Part shown: piece by piece, positions 35,347 to 44,378 of the stretch | Numbering within the stretch: the stretch's first letter is position 1 | How the letters are laid out: every line of letters starts with the position of its first letter | Program-made: the position numbers and the translations under genes | Assembly: GCF_000429045.1 (NCBI RefSeq) | Contig: NZ_AUBC01000013.1 | Coordinates: forward strand, 62,001-126,000 | Length of the DNA: 64,000 bases | Direction of reading: 5' to 3' | DNA from: Salinarimonas rosea DSM 21201 | Lineage (GTDB): Bacteria; Pseudomonadota; Alphaproteobacteria; Rhizobiales; Beijerinckiaceae | Notes under the pieces: generated by a model | The model's database searches: none | What the model saw: only the letters and a program-made list of their open reading frames with translations | What the model was told of the DNA's origin: nothing

Positions 35347-37050
35347 TCAGATCCGCATGTCGACGCCGACGAGCCCGCCGGCCAGGAGCCGTCGCGGCGC
35401 GAGCGCCTCGAGCGCGCGCGGCTCCGGCGCGCCGGCTCCGCGCTCACCGTCCCCGCGCCGTCCGCGCCCGTCGCGCCCGTCGCGATCGGCGAACGCGCTC
35501 TCGCCGCGGCCGAAGGCCTGGCCTCCGCCGCGGCTCTCGTCCTGGCGCAGGGACATCTGCACCGAGCTCTCGTTCGTCCTCAGACCCGCCTGCTCGAAGG
35601 CGCGCTCCAGCGCCTTCGCGTCGCGCTGGAGCAGGGCCAGCGTCTCCGGTCGCTCGACCTGGAGCTTCGCGGTCACCTCGCCCTCCTCGATCTCGAGCGA
35701 CACGTCGATGCGGCCGAGCTCGACGGGGTCGAGGCGGATGGTGAACCGGTTGAGGTTGCCGAGGCTCTTGAGCCCGATCTCGATCGGCACCGCGCCGAGC
35801 GGCACGTTGGCGAGGACCGGCGGCTGCGGCGCGCCGGGCGGCGGCGCCGGGGCCGGGCCGGGGGCCTGCGCGGGCGGCGGGACCTGGATCTGAGGCTGCG
35901 GCAGGGCGGTGGTGCCCGGCGACTGCTGCGGCTGTGGTTGGGCCTGGGCCGGGCCCTGGGCTTGGGACTGGGCCTGGCTCGCGGACGGGTCCGCGGGCGC
36001 CGCGGCGCCGGGCTGCGCCGCCCCGGACGCCTGCTGCGCCCCGCCGGCGCCCGCCGGCTGGAGGGCGCCGGGCTGGCCCGAGGTCGCCTTCGCGTCGCCC
36101 TCGAGGGCGGCCGTCGCGTCTGCGGCCACCGCGCCCGCTGCGACGGTCGGCGGCTTGCCGGTCGCTGCGGAGCCGGGCGCCTCGGGCGTCTCGGCCTGCG
36201 CGAGCGCCTCGGCGAGCGGGCCGGACACGGCCGGGCCGGGCGACGCGGACACAGTGGCGGCCGGCGCGGACGCCGGCGAGCCTTCGCCCGCGGCCGTCGC
36301 ACCGGGCGCGGCGGCCTCCGCCGCCGGCGGTGCGGATGCCGCGGCGCCACGGCCGCGGGCCGTCGCGCCCGGGGGACCCGAGCCGGTGCCCGCAGCCGCC
36401 CGCACTGCGGCCGCGATCGCCTCGCCGGGTGGACTCGTGAGCGGACCAGTGGGCGGACCGGCGGCCGCCTGGCCGGGAGCGTGCGCCAGGGCGACGGCGG
36501 CATGGCCCGGGCTCGGGACGCCGGAGGTCGGCGCGCCGTCCTCGAGCGCGTCGCCCGCACCCGCCTGCGCGGCGGCATCGTCCGGCGCGACGGCAGCCGC
36601 CGCGCGTGCCGGCTCCGCCGGCTGCGCCGATACCTCTGTCGTCGATGGCGGCGCCGACGCGTCCGTCTCCGGCGGCGACGAGGTCCCGGCGGTCTCCCGG
36701 TCGTCGCGCGCGGTCTCGGCGGGAGCCTGCTCGGCGCGCGGCCGATCGTCCGCCGCCCGCGTGTCCGCCCGCTCGCGGACCTCGCCGACGTCGTCTCTCC
36801 TGTCGGGCGTCTGCCGTGCGCGCTCCGCCCGATCGCGGGCGACGTCCTCACGCGGCCGCGGCTCGGGCTCGCGTGCACGCGTCTCGTCGTCGGGCCGGCG
36901 CGTCTCGAGACGCGGCTCGCGGCGCGGCTCCGGTCGCCCCGGCGGCTCGCCCGCGTCGACGCGGAACGCGGGCGCGTCCTCCCGCGGCCGCGGCTGCGGG
37001 CGGGGATCGAGGCGCCGAGCGGGATCGGCGGGAAGGGGGTCGAGACGCAT
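35347..37050 (-). CDS. fliK: Flagellar hook-length control protein
   Basis: 567 residues from the ATG at 37050 (GAGG five bases upstream). The first 400 or so residues are low-complexity Ala/Pro/Arg/Gln sequence, the disordered ruler part of FliK. The conserved C-terminal switch domain is at about 425-530: IGLKSLGNLNRFTIRLDPVELGRIDVSLEIEEGEVTAKLQVERPETLALLQRD. It sets hook length and switches export to filament substrates. Repeat-like GQAQSQAQGPAQAQPQPQQ stretches make the middle hard to align. Confidence 0.88.
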   Translation of the reverse strand: MRLDPLPADPARRLDPRPQPRPREDAPAFRVDAGEPPGRPEPRREPRLETRRPDDETRAREPEPRPREDVARDRAERARQTPDRRDDVGEVRERADTRAADDRPRAEQAPAETARDDRETAGTSSPPETDASAPPSTTEVSAQPAEPARAAAAVAPDDAAAQAGAGDALEDGAPTSGVPSPGHAAVALAHAPGQAAAGPPTGPLTSPPGEAIAAAVRAAAGTGSGPPGATARGRGAAASAPPAAEAAAPGATAAGEGSPASAPAATVSASPGPAVSGPLAEALAQAETPEAPGSAATGKPPTVAAGAVAADATAALEGDAKATSGQPGALQPAGAGGAQQASGAAQPGAAAPADPSASQAQSQAQGPAQAQPQPQQSPGTTALPQPQIQVPPPAQAPGPAPAPPPGAPQPPVLANVPLGAVPIEIGLKSLGNLNRFTIRLDPVELGRIDVSLEIEEGEVTAKLQVERPETLALLQRDAKALERAFEQAGLRTNESSVQMSLRQDESRGGGQAFGRGESAFADRDGRDGRGRRGDGERGAGAPEPRALEALAPRRLLAGGLVGVDMRI

Positions 37051-37378
37051 CGTGTCCTCGTACCGGTGACGCGGGCGCCGGGGCTCTCGCGGTCCGGGCT
37101 CCGAGCACGACGCCGCAAGAGCCGGGCCAGCCCGCGGACGCCGGCGCCGGGGCGTGGCGCCCCCTCGAGAAGCCATGCCGCGCAACGCCTCGCGCGCCGC
37201 GAGCGGCGCCGCCGTCCGATCGGCGGGGGACCGCGGCCCGGCAGCTTCCGCCGGCCCGCGCGGCAGAAACTGCCGCCCCGCGCTGGAAAGAGCGGCCCCG
37301 CGTCGCTATAGAGAGGGGGTGCGCCGCGCCCCGGTGCACGCGCGCGAGAGCCGGGATCGGGAAGGGATCTGCAGCGGC
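37051..37378. other. 328-base divergent intergenic region (fliK / mnmA)
   Basis: No credible gene on either strand. It must hold the promoters of the fliK-flgD operon (leftward) and of mnmA (rightward). A CTATAGAG at about 37308-37315 is a possible -10 for mnmA; I see no convincing -35 or CtrA site. Confidence 0.4.
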
Positions 37379-38581
37379 ATGACGAACAGCCTCGACATCG
37401 CCAAGGCTCCGTCGGCGACGCGCGTCGTTGTCGCCATGTCCGGCGGCGTCGATTCCTCCGTCGTGGCCGCGCTGATGAAGCGCGAGGGCTACGACGTCGT
37501 CGGCGTCACGCTGCAGCTCTACGATCACGGCGCCGCGGTCCACCGCGCCGGCGCCTGCTGCGCGGGCCAGGACATCCACGACGCCCGCCGCGTCGCCGAG
37601 ACGATCGGCATCCCGCACTACGTGCTCGACTACGAGAGCCGCTTCCGCGAGGCGGTGATCGAGCGCTTCGCCGACAGCTACCTCTCGGGCGAGACGCCGA
37701 TCCCCTGCGTCGAGTGCAACCGCTCGATCAAGTTCCGCGACCTGCTCGAGACCGCGCGCGATCTCGGCGCCGACGTGCTGGCCACGGGCCACTACGTCGC
37801 GAGCCGGCCCCTTCCGGGCGGGGGGCGCGGCCTCTTCCGCGCCGCCGACCCGGATCGGGACCAGTCCTACTTCCTCTACGCCACGACGCGCGCGCAGCTC
37901 GAGCTTCTGCGCTTCCCGCTCGGCGGGCTCGCCGACAAGGGCGAGACCCGCGCGCTCGCCCGCGAGCTCGGCCTCGCCGTGGCGGACAAGGCGGACAGCC
38001 AGGACATCTGCTTCGTGCCGCAGGGCCGCTATTCCGACGTGATCACCCGTCTCAAGCCCCACGCGGCGGCGCCCGGCGAGATCGTGCATCTGGACGGCCG
38101 GGTGCTCGGCCGGCACGAGGGCATCATCCACTACACGGTGGGCCAGCGCCGGGGGCTCGGCCTCTCGGTCGGCGAGCCTCTCTACGTCGTCGCGCTCGAT
38201 GCCGACGCCGCGCGGGTCGTCGTCGGCCCGCGCGAGGCGCTCGCCACGCGCCGCATCCGCCTGCGCGACGTGAACTGGATCGGCGACGGGCCGATCGAGC
38301 GGCTCGACGACGGGCTGGAGGTCGCGGCGCGCGTGCGATCGACCCGCGCGCCGAAGCCGGCCCTGCTGCGCCGCGTCGCCGGGGAGGCCGGACCCGAGAT
38401 CGAGGTGTCGCTCCTCTCGCCGGAGGACGGCGTCTCTCCCGGCCAGGCCTGCGTGCTCTACGAGAGCGACGATCCGCGCGCCCGCGTGCTCGGCGGCGGC
38501 GTCATCGCGAGGCGCATCGATCCGCTCGCGGACGGCAGGCCCACCGCCGCGCGCTCCGCCGCGAGCCCAGCCTTGGCCTGA
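37379..38581 (+). CDS. mnmA: tRNA-uridine 2-sulfurtransferase
   Basis: 400 residues. The PP-loop AMSGGVDSS is at 19-27. The catalytic pair is Cys113 (in [13 protein letters not shown]) and Cys211 (in [10 protein letters not shown]). [18 protein letters not shown] and the RVRSTRAP tail region are family signatures. MnmA thiolates U34 of Lys, Glu and Gln tRNAs. It is followed after 33 bases by pmtA on the same strand. Confidence 0.96.
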   Translation: MTNSLDIAKAPSATRVVVAMSGGVDSSVVAALMKREGYDVVGVTLQLYDHGAAVHRAGACCAGQDIHDARRVAETIGIPHYVLDYESRFREAVIERFADSYLSGETPIPCVECNRSIKFRDLLETARDLGADVLATGHYVASRPLPGGGRGLFRAADPDRDQSYFLYATTRAQLELLRFPLGGLADKGETRALARELGLAVADKADSQDICFVPQGRYSDVITRLKPHAAAPGEIVHLDGRVLGRHEGIIHYTVGQRRGLGLSVGEPLYVVALDADAARVVVGPREALATRRIRLRDVNWIGDGPIERLDDGLEVAARVRSTRAPKPALLRRVAGEAGPEIEVSLLSPEDGVSPGQACVLYESDDPRARVLGGGVIARRIDPLADGRPTAARSAASPALA

Positions 38582-38614
38582 CGGACGGCCGCCCCACCCC
38601 GGAGAAGACCGAGA

Positions 38615-39253
38615 ATGGCCGTCCAGTACGACCTCGAAGGCCAGCGTCGTGTTTACGAGCGCTGGGCCCCAATCTATGATCGCATCTACCACAAGTTCCT
38701 CTCGGACGCGCACCGCAGGACCGCGCAGGCGGCGGCGGCCTGCGGGCCGGACATCCTCGAGATCGGCGTCGGCACCGGGCTGGTGCTGCCCTACTACCCG
38801 AAGGAGAGCCGCGTCTGCGGCGTCGACCTGTCGATCCACATGCTGGCCAAGGCCCGCGAGAAGGTGCTCGCCGGCCTGCCGCAGGTGAAGCTCGTCGCGG
38901 CGATGGACGCCTGCCGGCTCGGCTTCGCCGACGCGAGCTTCGACGCGGTCGCCGTGCCCTTCGTCATCACCCTCGTGCCGGACCCGGAGGGCGCGCTCGA
39001 CGAGTGCGCCCGCGTGCTCAAGCCCGGAGGCGAGATCGTCGTCGCCTCCAAGCTCGGGCGCGACCGTGGCGCCGTCGCGACGGTGGAGGACGCGGTGGCG
39101 CCCCTGATGGCGAGGATCGGCTGGTCCTCCGCCTTCAAGATCAGCCGCATCGCGGCGTGGGCGGAGCGGCGCGGCCTCGCCGTGGAGGAGGTCGCACCGC
39201 TGTTCCCGGCGGGCTTCTTCAAGCTGATGCGCGTCAAGAAGCCGGCCGCGTGA
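38615..39253 (+). CDS. pmtA: SAM methyltransferase, phosphatidylethanolamine N-methyltransferase type
   Basis: 212 residues. The N-terminal VYERWAPIYDRIYHKF and ILEIGVGTGLVLPYYPKESRVCGVDLSIHMLAKAREK match the PmtA branch that methylates phosphatidylethanolamine toward phosphatidylcholine in alphaproteobacteria. FVITLVPDPEGALDECARVLKPGGEIVVAS is the standard motif II-III region, and GFFKLMRVKK ends the fold. Membrane-associated but without transmembrane helices, as in the soluble Sinorhizobium-type enzyme. Other small-molecule methyltransferases share these motifs. Confidence 0.68.
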   Translation: MAVQYDLEGQRRVYERWAPIYDRIYHKFLSDAHRRTAQAAAACGPDILEIGVGTGLVLPYYPKESRVCGVDLSIHMLAKAREKVLAGLPQVKLVAAMDACRLGFADASFDAVAVPFVITLVPDPEGALDECARVLKPGGEIVVASKLGRDRGAVATVEDAVAPLMARIGWSSAFKISRIAAWAERRGLAVEEVAPLFPAGFFKLMRVKKPAA

Positions 39254-39255
39254 GG

Positions 39256-39283
39256 GCCGCGCCGCCCGGCGAGGCGGCGCGGC
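39256..39283. terminator. Hairpin between convergent pmtA and chemoreceptor genes
   Basis: Perfect 11-base arms GCCGCGCCGCC / GGCGGCGCGGC (39256-39266 and 39273-39283), six-base loop, placed just past the pmtA stop and just before the chemoreceptor stop. Confidence 0.65.
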
Positions 39284-39293
39284 TCGGTGTGGA

Positions 39294-40997
39294 TCAGGCC
39301 GCCTTCACCTGCGCGAGGAAGCCGCCGACCTCCTTGGAGAGGCCCTGCGCCTGCTCGGAGAGGGCGCGGGCGGCCTCGTTGACGTCGTCGGCGGCGGAAC
39401 GGGTCTGGCCGGCGCCGTCCTTGAGCTCGACGACCGAGCCCGAGACCTCGTCGGTGCCGCGGGCGGCCTCCTGGACGTTGCGGGCGATCTCGCTCGTGGC
39501 GACGCCCTGCTGCTCCATGGCGGCGGCGATGCCCGTGGCGATGCGGCTCATCTCGGCGACGGTGCCGCCGATGCCGGCGATGGCCTTCACCATCTCGTCC
39601 GCCACGCCCTGGATCTGCGTGACGTGCGCGGCGATCTCCTCCGTCGCCTTGCCCGTCTGCTCCGCGAGCCCCTTCACCTCGGCCGCGACCACGGCGAAGC
39701 CCTTGCCGGCCTCGCCCGCACGCGCCGCCTCGATCGTGGCGTTGAGCGCGAGCAGATTGGTCTGACCGGCGATGCCGTTGATGAGCGAGACGATCTCCTC
39801 GATCTTCTGCGCCGAGGTGGCGAGGGAGCGCGCGACGTGGTCGGTGCGCTCCACGTCGGCGACGGCGGCGCTCGAGATCTCCGCGGACTTCGTCACCTGG
39901 CGGCCGATCTCCTGGACCGAGGCGCTCATCTCCTCGGTGGCGGTAGCGACCGCCTGGACGTTGGCGGAGGTCTGGGCGGCGGCCGCGGCGAGAGAGGCCG
40001 AGCGGCTGTTGCCGGCGTCCGCCGTGGCGGTCATGCCCTGGGCCGTGGCCTGCATGCGGTTGGCCGCCTCGGCGAGGCCGCCGGTGAGGCCGGCGATCGT
40101 CTCCTCGAAGCCGCGCATCAGGCGCTCGAGCGCCTCGGCACGGCGCTGCTTGGCCGAGGCCTCCGCCGCGACGGCGGCCTCGGCGGTCCGCTTGGCGCGC
40201 AGCGCCTCGGCGAAGACGGCGACGGTGCGCGCCATGGCGCCGATCTCGTCGCGCCGTGCGGTGTCCGGGATCGGGGCGTCGAGGTCGCCTTCGGCGAGGC
40301 CGTTCATGCGCGAGGACAGCCGGGAGACCGGCCCCGAGACGCTCCTGCCGAGCCCGAAGCCGATCGCCGCGAGGACGAGGCTAGCCGCCAGCGTGAAGAC
40401 CAGGAAGGCGTTGCGCGCCCGCGCGGTGATCGCGGCGATGTCGTCGACGTAGATGCCCGTCCCGATCGCCCAGCCCCACGGGCTGAAGCCCTGCACGTAG
40501 CTCAGCTTCAGGCGTGCCGCCTCCTCGCCGGGGTTCTTCCACTGGTACTCGACGAAGCCGCTGCCCGCGCGGGCAGCCTGCGACATCTCGCGCACGAAGA
40601 ACCGCCCGTCGGCGTCCTGTAGCGTGGACATGTCCCGCCCCTGGAGCGCGGGATTGAGCGGATGCATGACCGCGACGGAGTCCATCGTGTTGATGAACAT
40701 GTACTCGCCGTCGCCGTAGCGGATCGCCCGGAGGGCATCCGCCGCACGCACCTGCGCCTCGGCCTCGGGAAGCTCCCCGCGCTCGGCCCGGGCGTGGAAG
40801 TCGGCGACGATCGCATGCGCGCTGGCGGTCAGGCTGCGGAGCAGGTCCTGCTTGCGCTCCTCGAGCTGCGTCGAGAGCGTGGCCGTCCCGAACAGGGCGA
40901 GGCTCACGAGGCCGAGGAAGGCGGCGAGGGCGAGCAGGTTGAAGCGCCCTCCAACCGTAGGATGAACGAGTTTGCCGAGGGCGTTCGAAGCAGACAT
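39294..40997 (-). CDS. Methyl-accepting chemotaxis protein with single-Cache sensor
   Basis: 567 residues. Helix 1 (about 20-40), a periplasmic sensor (about 40-190) with the sCache_2 wording [29 protein letters not shown] and [16 protein letters not shown], helix 2 (about 195-215), HAMP ([33 protein letters not shown], about 220-270) and MCP signalling domain with the [20 protein letters not shown] tip. Cache_2 receptors usually sense small organic acids. It lies convergent to pmtA. The upstream 378 bases to tRNA-Met hold no gene. Confidence 0.94.
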   Translation of the reverse strand: MSASNALGKLVHPTVGGRFNLLALAAFLGLVSLALFGTATLSTQLEERKQDLLRSLTASAHAIVADFHARAERGELPEAEAQVRAADALRAIRYGDGEYMFINTMDSVAVMHPLNPALQGRDMSTLQDADGRFFVREMSQAARAGSGFVEYQWKNPGEEAARLKLSYVQGFSPWGWAIGTGIYVDDIAAITARARNAFLVFTLAASLVLAAIGFGLGRSVSGPVSRLSSRMNGLAEGDLDAPIPDTARRDEIGAMARTVAVFAEALRAKRTAEAAVAAEASAKQRRAEALERLMRGFEETIAGLTGGLAEAANRMQATAQGMTATADAGNSRSASLAAAAAQTSANVQAVATATEEMSASVQEIGRQVTKSAEISSAAVADVERTDHVARSLATSAQKIEEIVSLINGIAGQTNLLALNATIEAARAGEAGKGFAVVAAEVKGLAEQTGKATEEIAAHVTQIQGVADEMVKAIAGIGGTVAEMSRIATGIAAAMEQQGVATSEIARNVQEAARGTDEVSGSVVELKDGAGQTRSAADDVNEAARALSEQAQGLSKEVGGFLAQVKAA

Positions 40998-41307
40998 GTG
41001 CGGGGCTCCTTTTCCGGCGTGACGTTACGGCACAATATGTTAACAGCCGGCTTTCGCAGGTGCGATTGCTTGGTCACTACCGGTTTTCGCGGGAGCGGCT
41101 CACTATCCGGCGATGCCGGCGCGGCGGGGCGCGGACCCGCCGGGCTCCGAAACCGGGTCGACGCGGTCGGAGCCTCGTCCTGCGATCGCGCGCCGTCTCG
41201 CGACGGCGTTCCCCGGGGTCGACGGCGCGGCGAGGGGATCGGGAGACGCGCGGGAACGACGGCGTGGTCACCCCGAGCACGGAGCCCTGGAGGGCGCACG
41301 CACTCGC
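40998..41307. other. Intergenic region between chemoreceptor and tRNA-Met promoter
   Basis: No credible coding sequence. Near the chemoreceptor start it is AT-rich with GTTAAC and a GACGTTACGGC 11-mer (41021-41031) also found before sciP; the remainder is featureless GC-rich sequence. Confidence 0.4.
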
Positions 41308-41336
41308 TTGACAGCCCCCGACACCCTCCGTATATC
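41308..41336 (+). promoter_or_regulatory. Sigma70 promoter of tRNA-Met
   Basis: TTGACA (41308-41313), a 17-base spacer and TATATC (41331-41336), ending 39 bases before the tRNA. This is the best consensus promoter in the window. Confidence 0.85.
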
Positions 41337-41375
41337 CCGCCCACCGACGCGGCGCCGGGCGCGCCGCCGGCCGGG

Positions 41376-41452
41376 GGCGGAGTAGCTCAGCAGGTTAGAG
41401 CAGAGGAATCATAATCCTCGTGTCGGGGGTTCGAGTCCCTCCTCCGCTACCA
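41376..41452 (+). tRNA. tRNA-Met (anticodon CAT, elongator type)
   Basis: 77 bases with encoded CCA. Acceptor GGCGGAG/CTCCGCT (G1-U72 wobble), D stem GCTC/GAGC, anticodon stem GAGGA/TCCTC with loop ATCATAA, T arm GGGGG-TTCGAGT-CCCTC. The initiator's three G-C pairs next to the anticodon are missing, so it is elongator Met; a lysidine-modified Ile2 tRNA with the same anticodon cannot be fully excluded. Confidence 0.93.
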
Positions 41453-41632
41453 ACTCCCGATCTCCGAAATCCCTTACGGACCGACGACTCGAAGCCCGTC
41501 GGGGTCTTCGGTCGATGTGGAACGTCTCACGCGGACGTCCCACCTCCGACGGCCCGGTTCGACGGGGTCGTCGTGCGTGTGCTGAAGCTCGCTCCTGTCC
41601 GCATCCGGCTTGCTTCGAAACGAGGCCACGTC

Positions 41633-42235
41633 CTAGGGCACGTGGTAGCCCGCCTGCACCGCCGGGCGCGCGGCGATCGTCCGGTACCAGCGCTGCACGT
41701 TCGGGAAGGCGGAGAGGTCGATCTCCTGCCACTCGTGGCGCGAGATCCAGGGCCACAGCGCGATGTCGGCGATGGAATACTCCCCCGCGACGTAGTCCGC
41801 CTCGGTGAGCCGGCGGTCGAGAACGCCGTAGAGGCGCTCGGCCTCGTCGGAGAAGCGCGTCTCGGCGTAGGGCGCGGCCCCCTTGTTGAAGCGCAGGAAG
41901 TGGTGGAGCTGGCCGAGCATCGGCCCCGCGCCGCCCATCTGCCACATCAGCCATTCCAGCACCCGGTAGCGCCCCTCGCCGGAGGCCGGCATCAGCCGGC
42001 CGGTCTTCTCGGCGAGGTAGATCAGGATCGCGCCCGATTCCATCAGCGTCTGCCCGGTGTCGTGATCGACGATCGCCGGGATCTTGTTGTTGGGGCTGAT
42101 CTTCAGGAAGTCGGGGGCGTGCTGCTCGCCCTTGCCGATGTCGACCGCGATGGGGCGGTAGGGCAGGCCGAGCTCCTCCAGCGCGATCGAGACCTTGCGG
42201 CCGTTGGGGGTCGTCCAGGTGTAGAGATCGATCAT
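41633..42235 (-). CDS. Glutathione S-transferase family protein, YfcG-like
   Basis: 200 residues. The thioredoxin-like N-domain begins IDLYTWTTPNGRKVSIALEELGLPY, where Thr-Pro-Asn-Gly-Arg is the motif of YfcG/YghU disulfide-bond reductases (Asn in place of the usual Tyr/Ser). NNKIPAIVDHDTGQTLMESGAILIYLAEK gives the glutathione site. The C-terminal helical domain carries FSIADIALWPW-like wording (YSIADIALWPWISRHEW). A glutathione-dependent disulfide reductase is the best guess. It lies just downstream of the GntR gene on the same strand (20 bases), so the two may be co-transcribed. Confidence 0.87.
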   Translation of the reverse strand: MIDLYTWTTPNGRKVSIALEELGLPYRPIAVDIGKGEQHAPDFLKISPNNKIPAIVDHDTGQTLMESGAILIYLAEKTGRLMPASGEGRYRVLEWLMWQMGGAGPMLGQLHHFLRFNKGAAPYAETRFSDEAERLYGVLDRRLTEADYVAGEYSIADIALWPWISRHEWQEIDLSAFPNVQRWYRTIAARPAVQAGYHVP

Positions 42236-42255
42236 GGCCGGTCCTCGATGGAGCC

Positions 42256-43041
42256 TCAGAGCTGGAAGCCGAGCATGCGGTCACGCGAGCGCGAGATGTG
42301 GGTGCGCATGGCCTCGCGGGCGCGGGCGCCGTCCCCGGCGCGGATCGCGTCGAGCACCGCCGCGTGCTCCTCGAGCACCACCGGCAGGCGCAGGGCGGCG
42401 CTTTTCTGGGCGAGTCGGCGCGCGGTGGCGATGCCGTCGCGCAGCGGCCAGCGCAGCATCTCCATCGTGCGCGAGAACAGGTGGTTCTGCGTCGCGGTCG
42501 CGATGGCGCCGTGGAAGGCGACGTCGGCGGCCGCGCCCGAATCGGGGCCGTCGAACTCCCGCTCGAGCCGCGCCGCCTGCTCCTCGATGGCGGCGAGGTC
42601 GCGGGCGTTGCGGCGCTCGGCGGCGAGGAACGCGGCCTCGCCCTCGAGCGCGACGCGCATCTCGTAGCAGCGCAGCAGCTCGGCGATGCTGCCGCTCGGC
42701 GCCTGCGCGACGAAATCCGGCGAGAGCGTGCGAGCGACGAAGCTGCCCGCACCCTGGCGCGACGAGATCAGCCCGTCGGCGCGCAGCCGGGCGAGCGCGG
42801 TGCGCACGATCGGGCGCGAGACGCCGAAGGCGCGCGCGAGGCTCGTCTCCGAGGGAAGGCGGTCGCCGGGCCCGAGCCGGCCGGCGCCGAGCTGGAGCAG
42901 GATCTGCTCGTAGACCTGGTCGGGCAGCCGGTCCTGACGATAGGGGGCGAAGAACGCGGATTCCGCACCCGCCTCCACCTCGCCCGGCTCCGTCCCGTGG
43001 CTCTCCGCGCCGTCCACCGCTGTCGCCCCGTTCGCGCCCAT
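42256..43041 (-). CDS. FadR-subfamily GntR transcriptional regulator
   Basis: 261 residues from the ATG at 43041. Residues 38-105 are the winged helix-turn-helix (VYEQILLQLGAGRLGPGDRLPSETSLARAFGVSRPIVRTAL, LISSRQGAGSFVA); residues 115-250 the all-helical FCD effector domain with the metal/carboxylate-binding His residues (FHGAIATAT, HISRSR). FCD proteins sense small organic acids. Divergent from the Ldh-family dehydrogenase gene with an inverted repeat between them, so it probably represses the catabolic island to the right. The first 35 residues are acidic and disordered. Confidence 0.9.
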   Translation of the reverse strand: MGANGATAVDGAESHGTEPGEVEAGAESAFFAPYRQDRLPDQVYEQILLQLGAGRLGPGDRLPSETSLARAFGVSRPIVRTALARLRADGLISSRQGAGSFVARTLSPDFVAQAPSGSIAELLRCYEMRVALEGEAAFLAAERRNARDLAAIEEQAARLEREFDGPDSGAAADVAFHGAIATATQNHLFSRTMEMLRWPLRDGIATARRLAQKSAALRLPVVLEEHAAVLDAIRAGDGARAREAMRTHISRSRDRMLGFQL

Positions 43042-43089
43042 CGTCTCCGATCCCGTGCGCAAAGACCATACCGGGACCGCGCGCGCCGA

Positions 43090-43108
43090 CAAGTTGTCTT
43101 TCAACTTG
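43090..43108. promoter_or_regulatory. Perfect inverted repeat, likely operator of the GntR regulator
   Basis: CAAGTTG-TCTTT-CAACTTG in the 144-base divergent gap between the regulator and the dehydrogenase gene. A TTGACA hexamer (43106-43111) overlaps its right arm, so binding here could block rightward transcription. Confidence 0.6.
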
Positions 43109-43185
43109 ACAGGTTTGCACGCCCCGGCGAACCTCTCGCCAGCGACGCCGGAAAACGGCGCGGACACAGGGAACGGAGACGTCGC

Positions 43186-44328
43186 ATGAGTTCGGGCGCC
43201 GGGGCATCCGCTGCCGAGACGATCGCGCATGCCGGCCCTGCGGGAGATCTCGCGGTTCCCACGGAGCGCCTGCGCCGCCAGATCGAGGCGCTGTTCGCCG
43301 CCTGGTGCGGTCCCGATCACGCGCGCGCCAGCGCCGAGGTGCTGGTCGAGGCCGACCTGATGGGGATCGACAGCCACGGCATCACGCTGGTCCAGCTCTA
43401 CGAGGAGCTCGTCACCGCCGGCAAGATCGCGCGCGACGCCCGGGTCGGCGTGGTGCGCGGCTTCGGCGCGGTCGCCGTCGTCGACGGGGGAGGCGGCTTC
43501 GGCCACGCGCCCTCCCTTCGGGCGATGGATCTCGCCGTCGAGAAGGCGCGCGCCTTCGGCGTCGGCGCGGTCGGGGTGCGCAACTCCAACCATTTCGGCG
43601 CGGCCGGGGTCTACGCGCTGCGGGCCGCGCGTGCCGGCATGATCGGGCTCGCGACGAGCGCGGTGCACATGCCCTCGATCGTCCCGGTCTTCGGCCGCGT
43701 CCCGCGGCTCGGCACGAACCCGATCGCCTTCGCGGCGCCGGGCGCCGAGGGCGAGCCCTTCCTCCTCGACATCGCGACGAGCACGATCGCCATCGGCAAG
43801 CTGAAGCTCGCCTCCCGCAAGGGCCAGCGCCTTCCCGACGGCTATGCCCTCGACGCGGAGGGGCGTCCGCAGAACGATCCCGATGCGGCGCTGCGCGACC
43901 GGCTGATGACGCCGCTCGGCGGCGATCGCGCCATGGGCGGACACAAGGGCTACGGCCTCGCGGCGATGGTCGAGGTGCTCTCGACGCTGCTCACGGGCGC
44001 GTCCTACGCGCCGCTGCGCGCTGCAGACGCGCCGCATTACGACGTCGGGCACTTCTTCCTCGCGCTGAATCCCGAGGCTTTTCGCGACGACGACGGTGCG
44101 GGCGCCGACGGCTTCGCGCACGACCTCGACGCCTTCGTCGCCTGCCTGCGCGAGACGCCGCCGGCCGCCGGCTGCGAGGCCGTGCTCGCCCCGGGCGACC
44201 CGGAGCACGCCGTGCGCGCGGTCCGTACGCGCGAGGGCATCCCCATTCCCCGCTCGCTGGTCGAGAGGGTGCGCGGCATCGCCGCCGAGCGGGGCGCGGA
44301 TTTCCTGCTGGAGGAGCCAGCCGGATAG
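43186..44328 (+). CDS. Ldh family (malate/L-lactate/ureidoglycolate-type) oxidoreductase
   Basis: 380 residues. Family signatures: EADLMGIDSHGITLVQLYEELV near residue 50 (catalytic His), VGAVGVRNSNHFGAAGVYALRAA near 125 and the NPIAFAAPG...FLLDIATST stretch, with GGHKGYGLAAMVEVLSTLLTGA near 245-265. These NAD(P)-dependent enzymes reduce 2-keto acids or imino acids. GGAGAC precedes the ATG. As the first gene facing right from the GntR regulator and followed by TRAP genes, it likely interconverts a 2-hydroxy/2-keto acid in the pathway. The N-terminal 20 residues are Ala-rich linker. Confidence 0.9.
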   Translation: MSSGAGASAAETIAHAGPAGDLAVPTERLRRQIEALFAAWCGPDHARASAEVLVEADLMGIDSHGITLVQLYEELVTAGKIARDARVGVVRGFGAVAVVDGGGGFGHAPSLRAMDLAVEKARAFGVGAVGVRNSNHFGAAGVYALRAARAGMIGLATSAVHMPSIVPVFGRVPRLGTNPIAFAAPGAEGEPFLLDIATSTIAIGKLKLASRKGQRLPDGYALDAEGRPQNDPDAALRDRLMTPLGGDRAMGGHKGYGLAAMVEVLSTLLTGASYAPLRAADAPHYDVGHFFLALNPEAFRDDDGAGADGFAHDLDAFVACLRETPPAAGCEAVLAPGDPEHAVRAVRTREGIPIPRSLVERVRGIAAERGADFLLEEPAG

Positions 44329-44378
44329 GCCGCCCGACAAGAGGCGGTCGTCATCGAAGCCAACGGGAGGAAACGACG

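Noticed and set aside
40904-41344. Possible small gene between the chemoreceptor and tRNA-Met
   Set aside because: Frames here overlap the chemoreceptor start, are Arg-rich on both strands and have no ribosome site or domain.
41453-41632. Terminator after tRNA-Met
   Set aside because: Only weak stems (CGAAG...CTTCG) without a U-tract were found; not strong enough to list.
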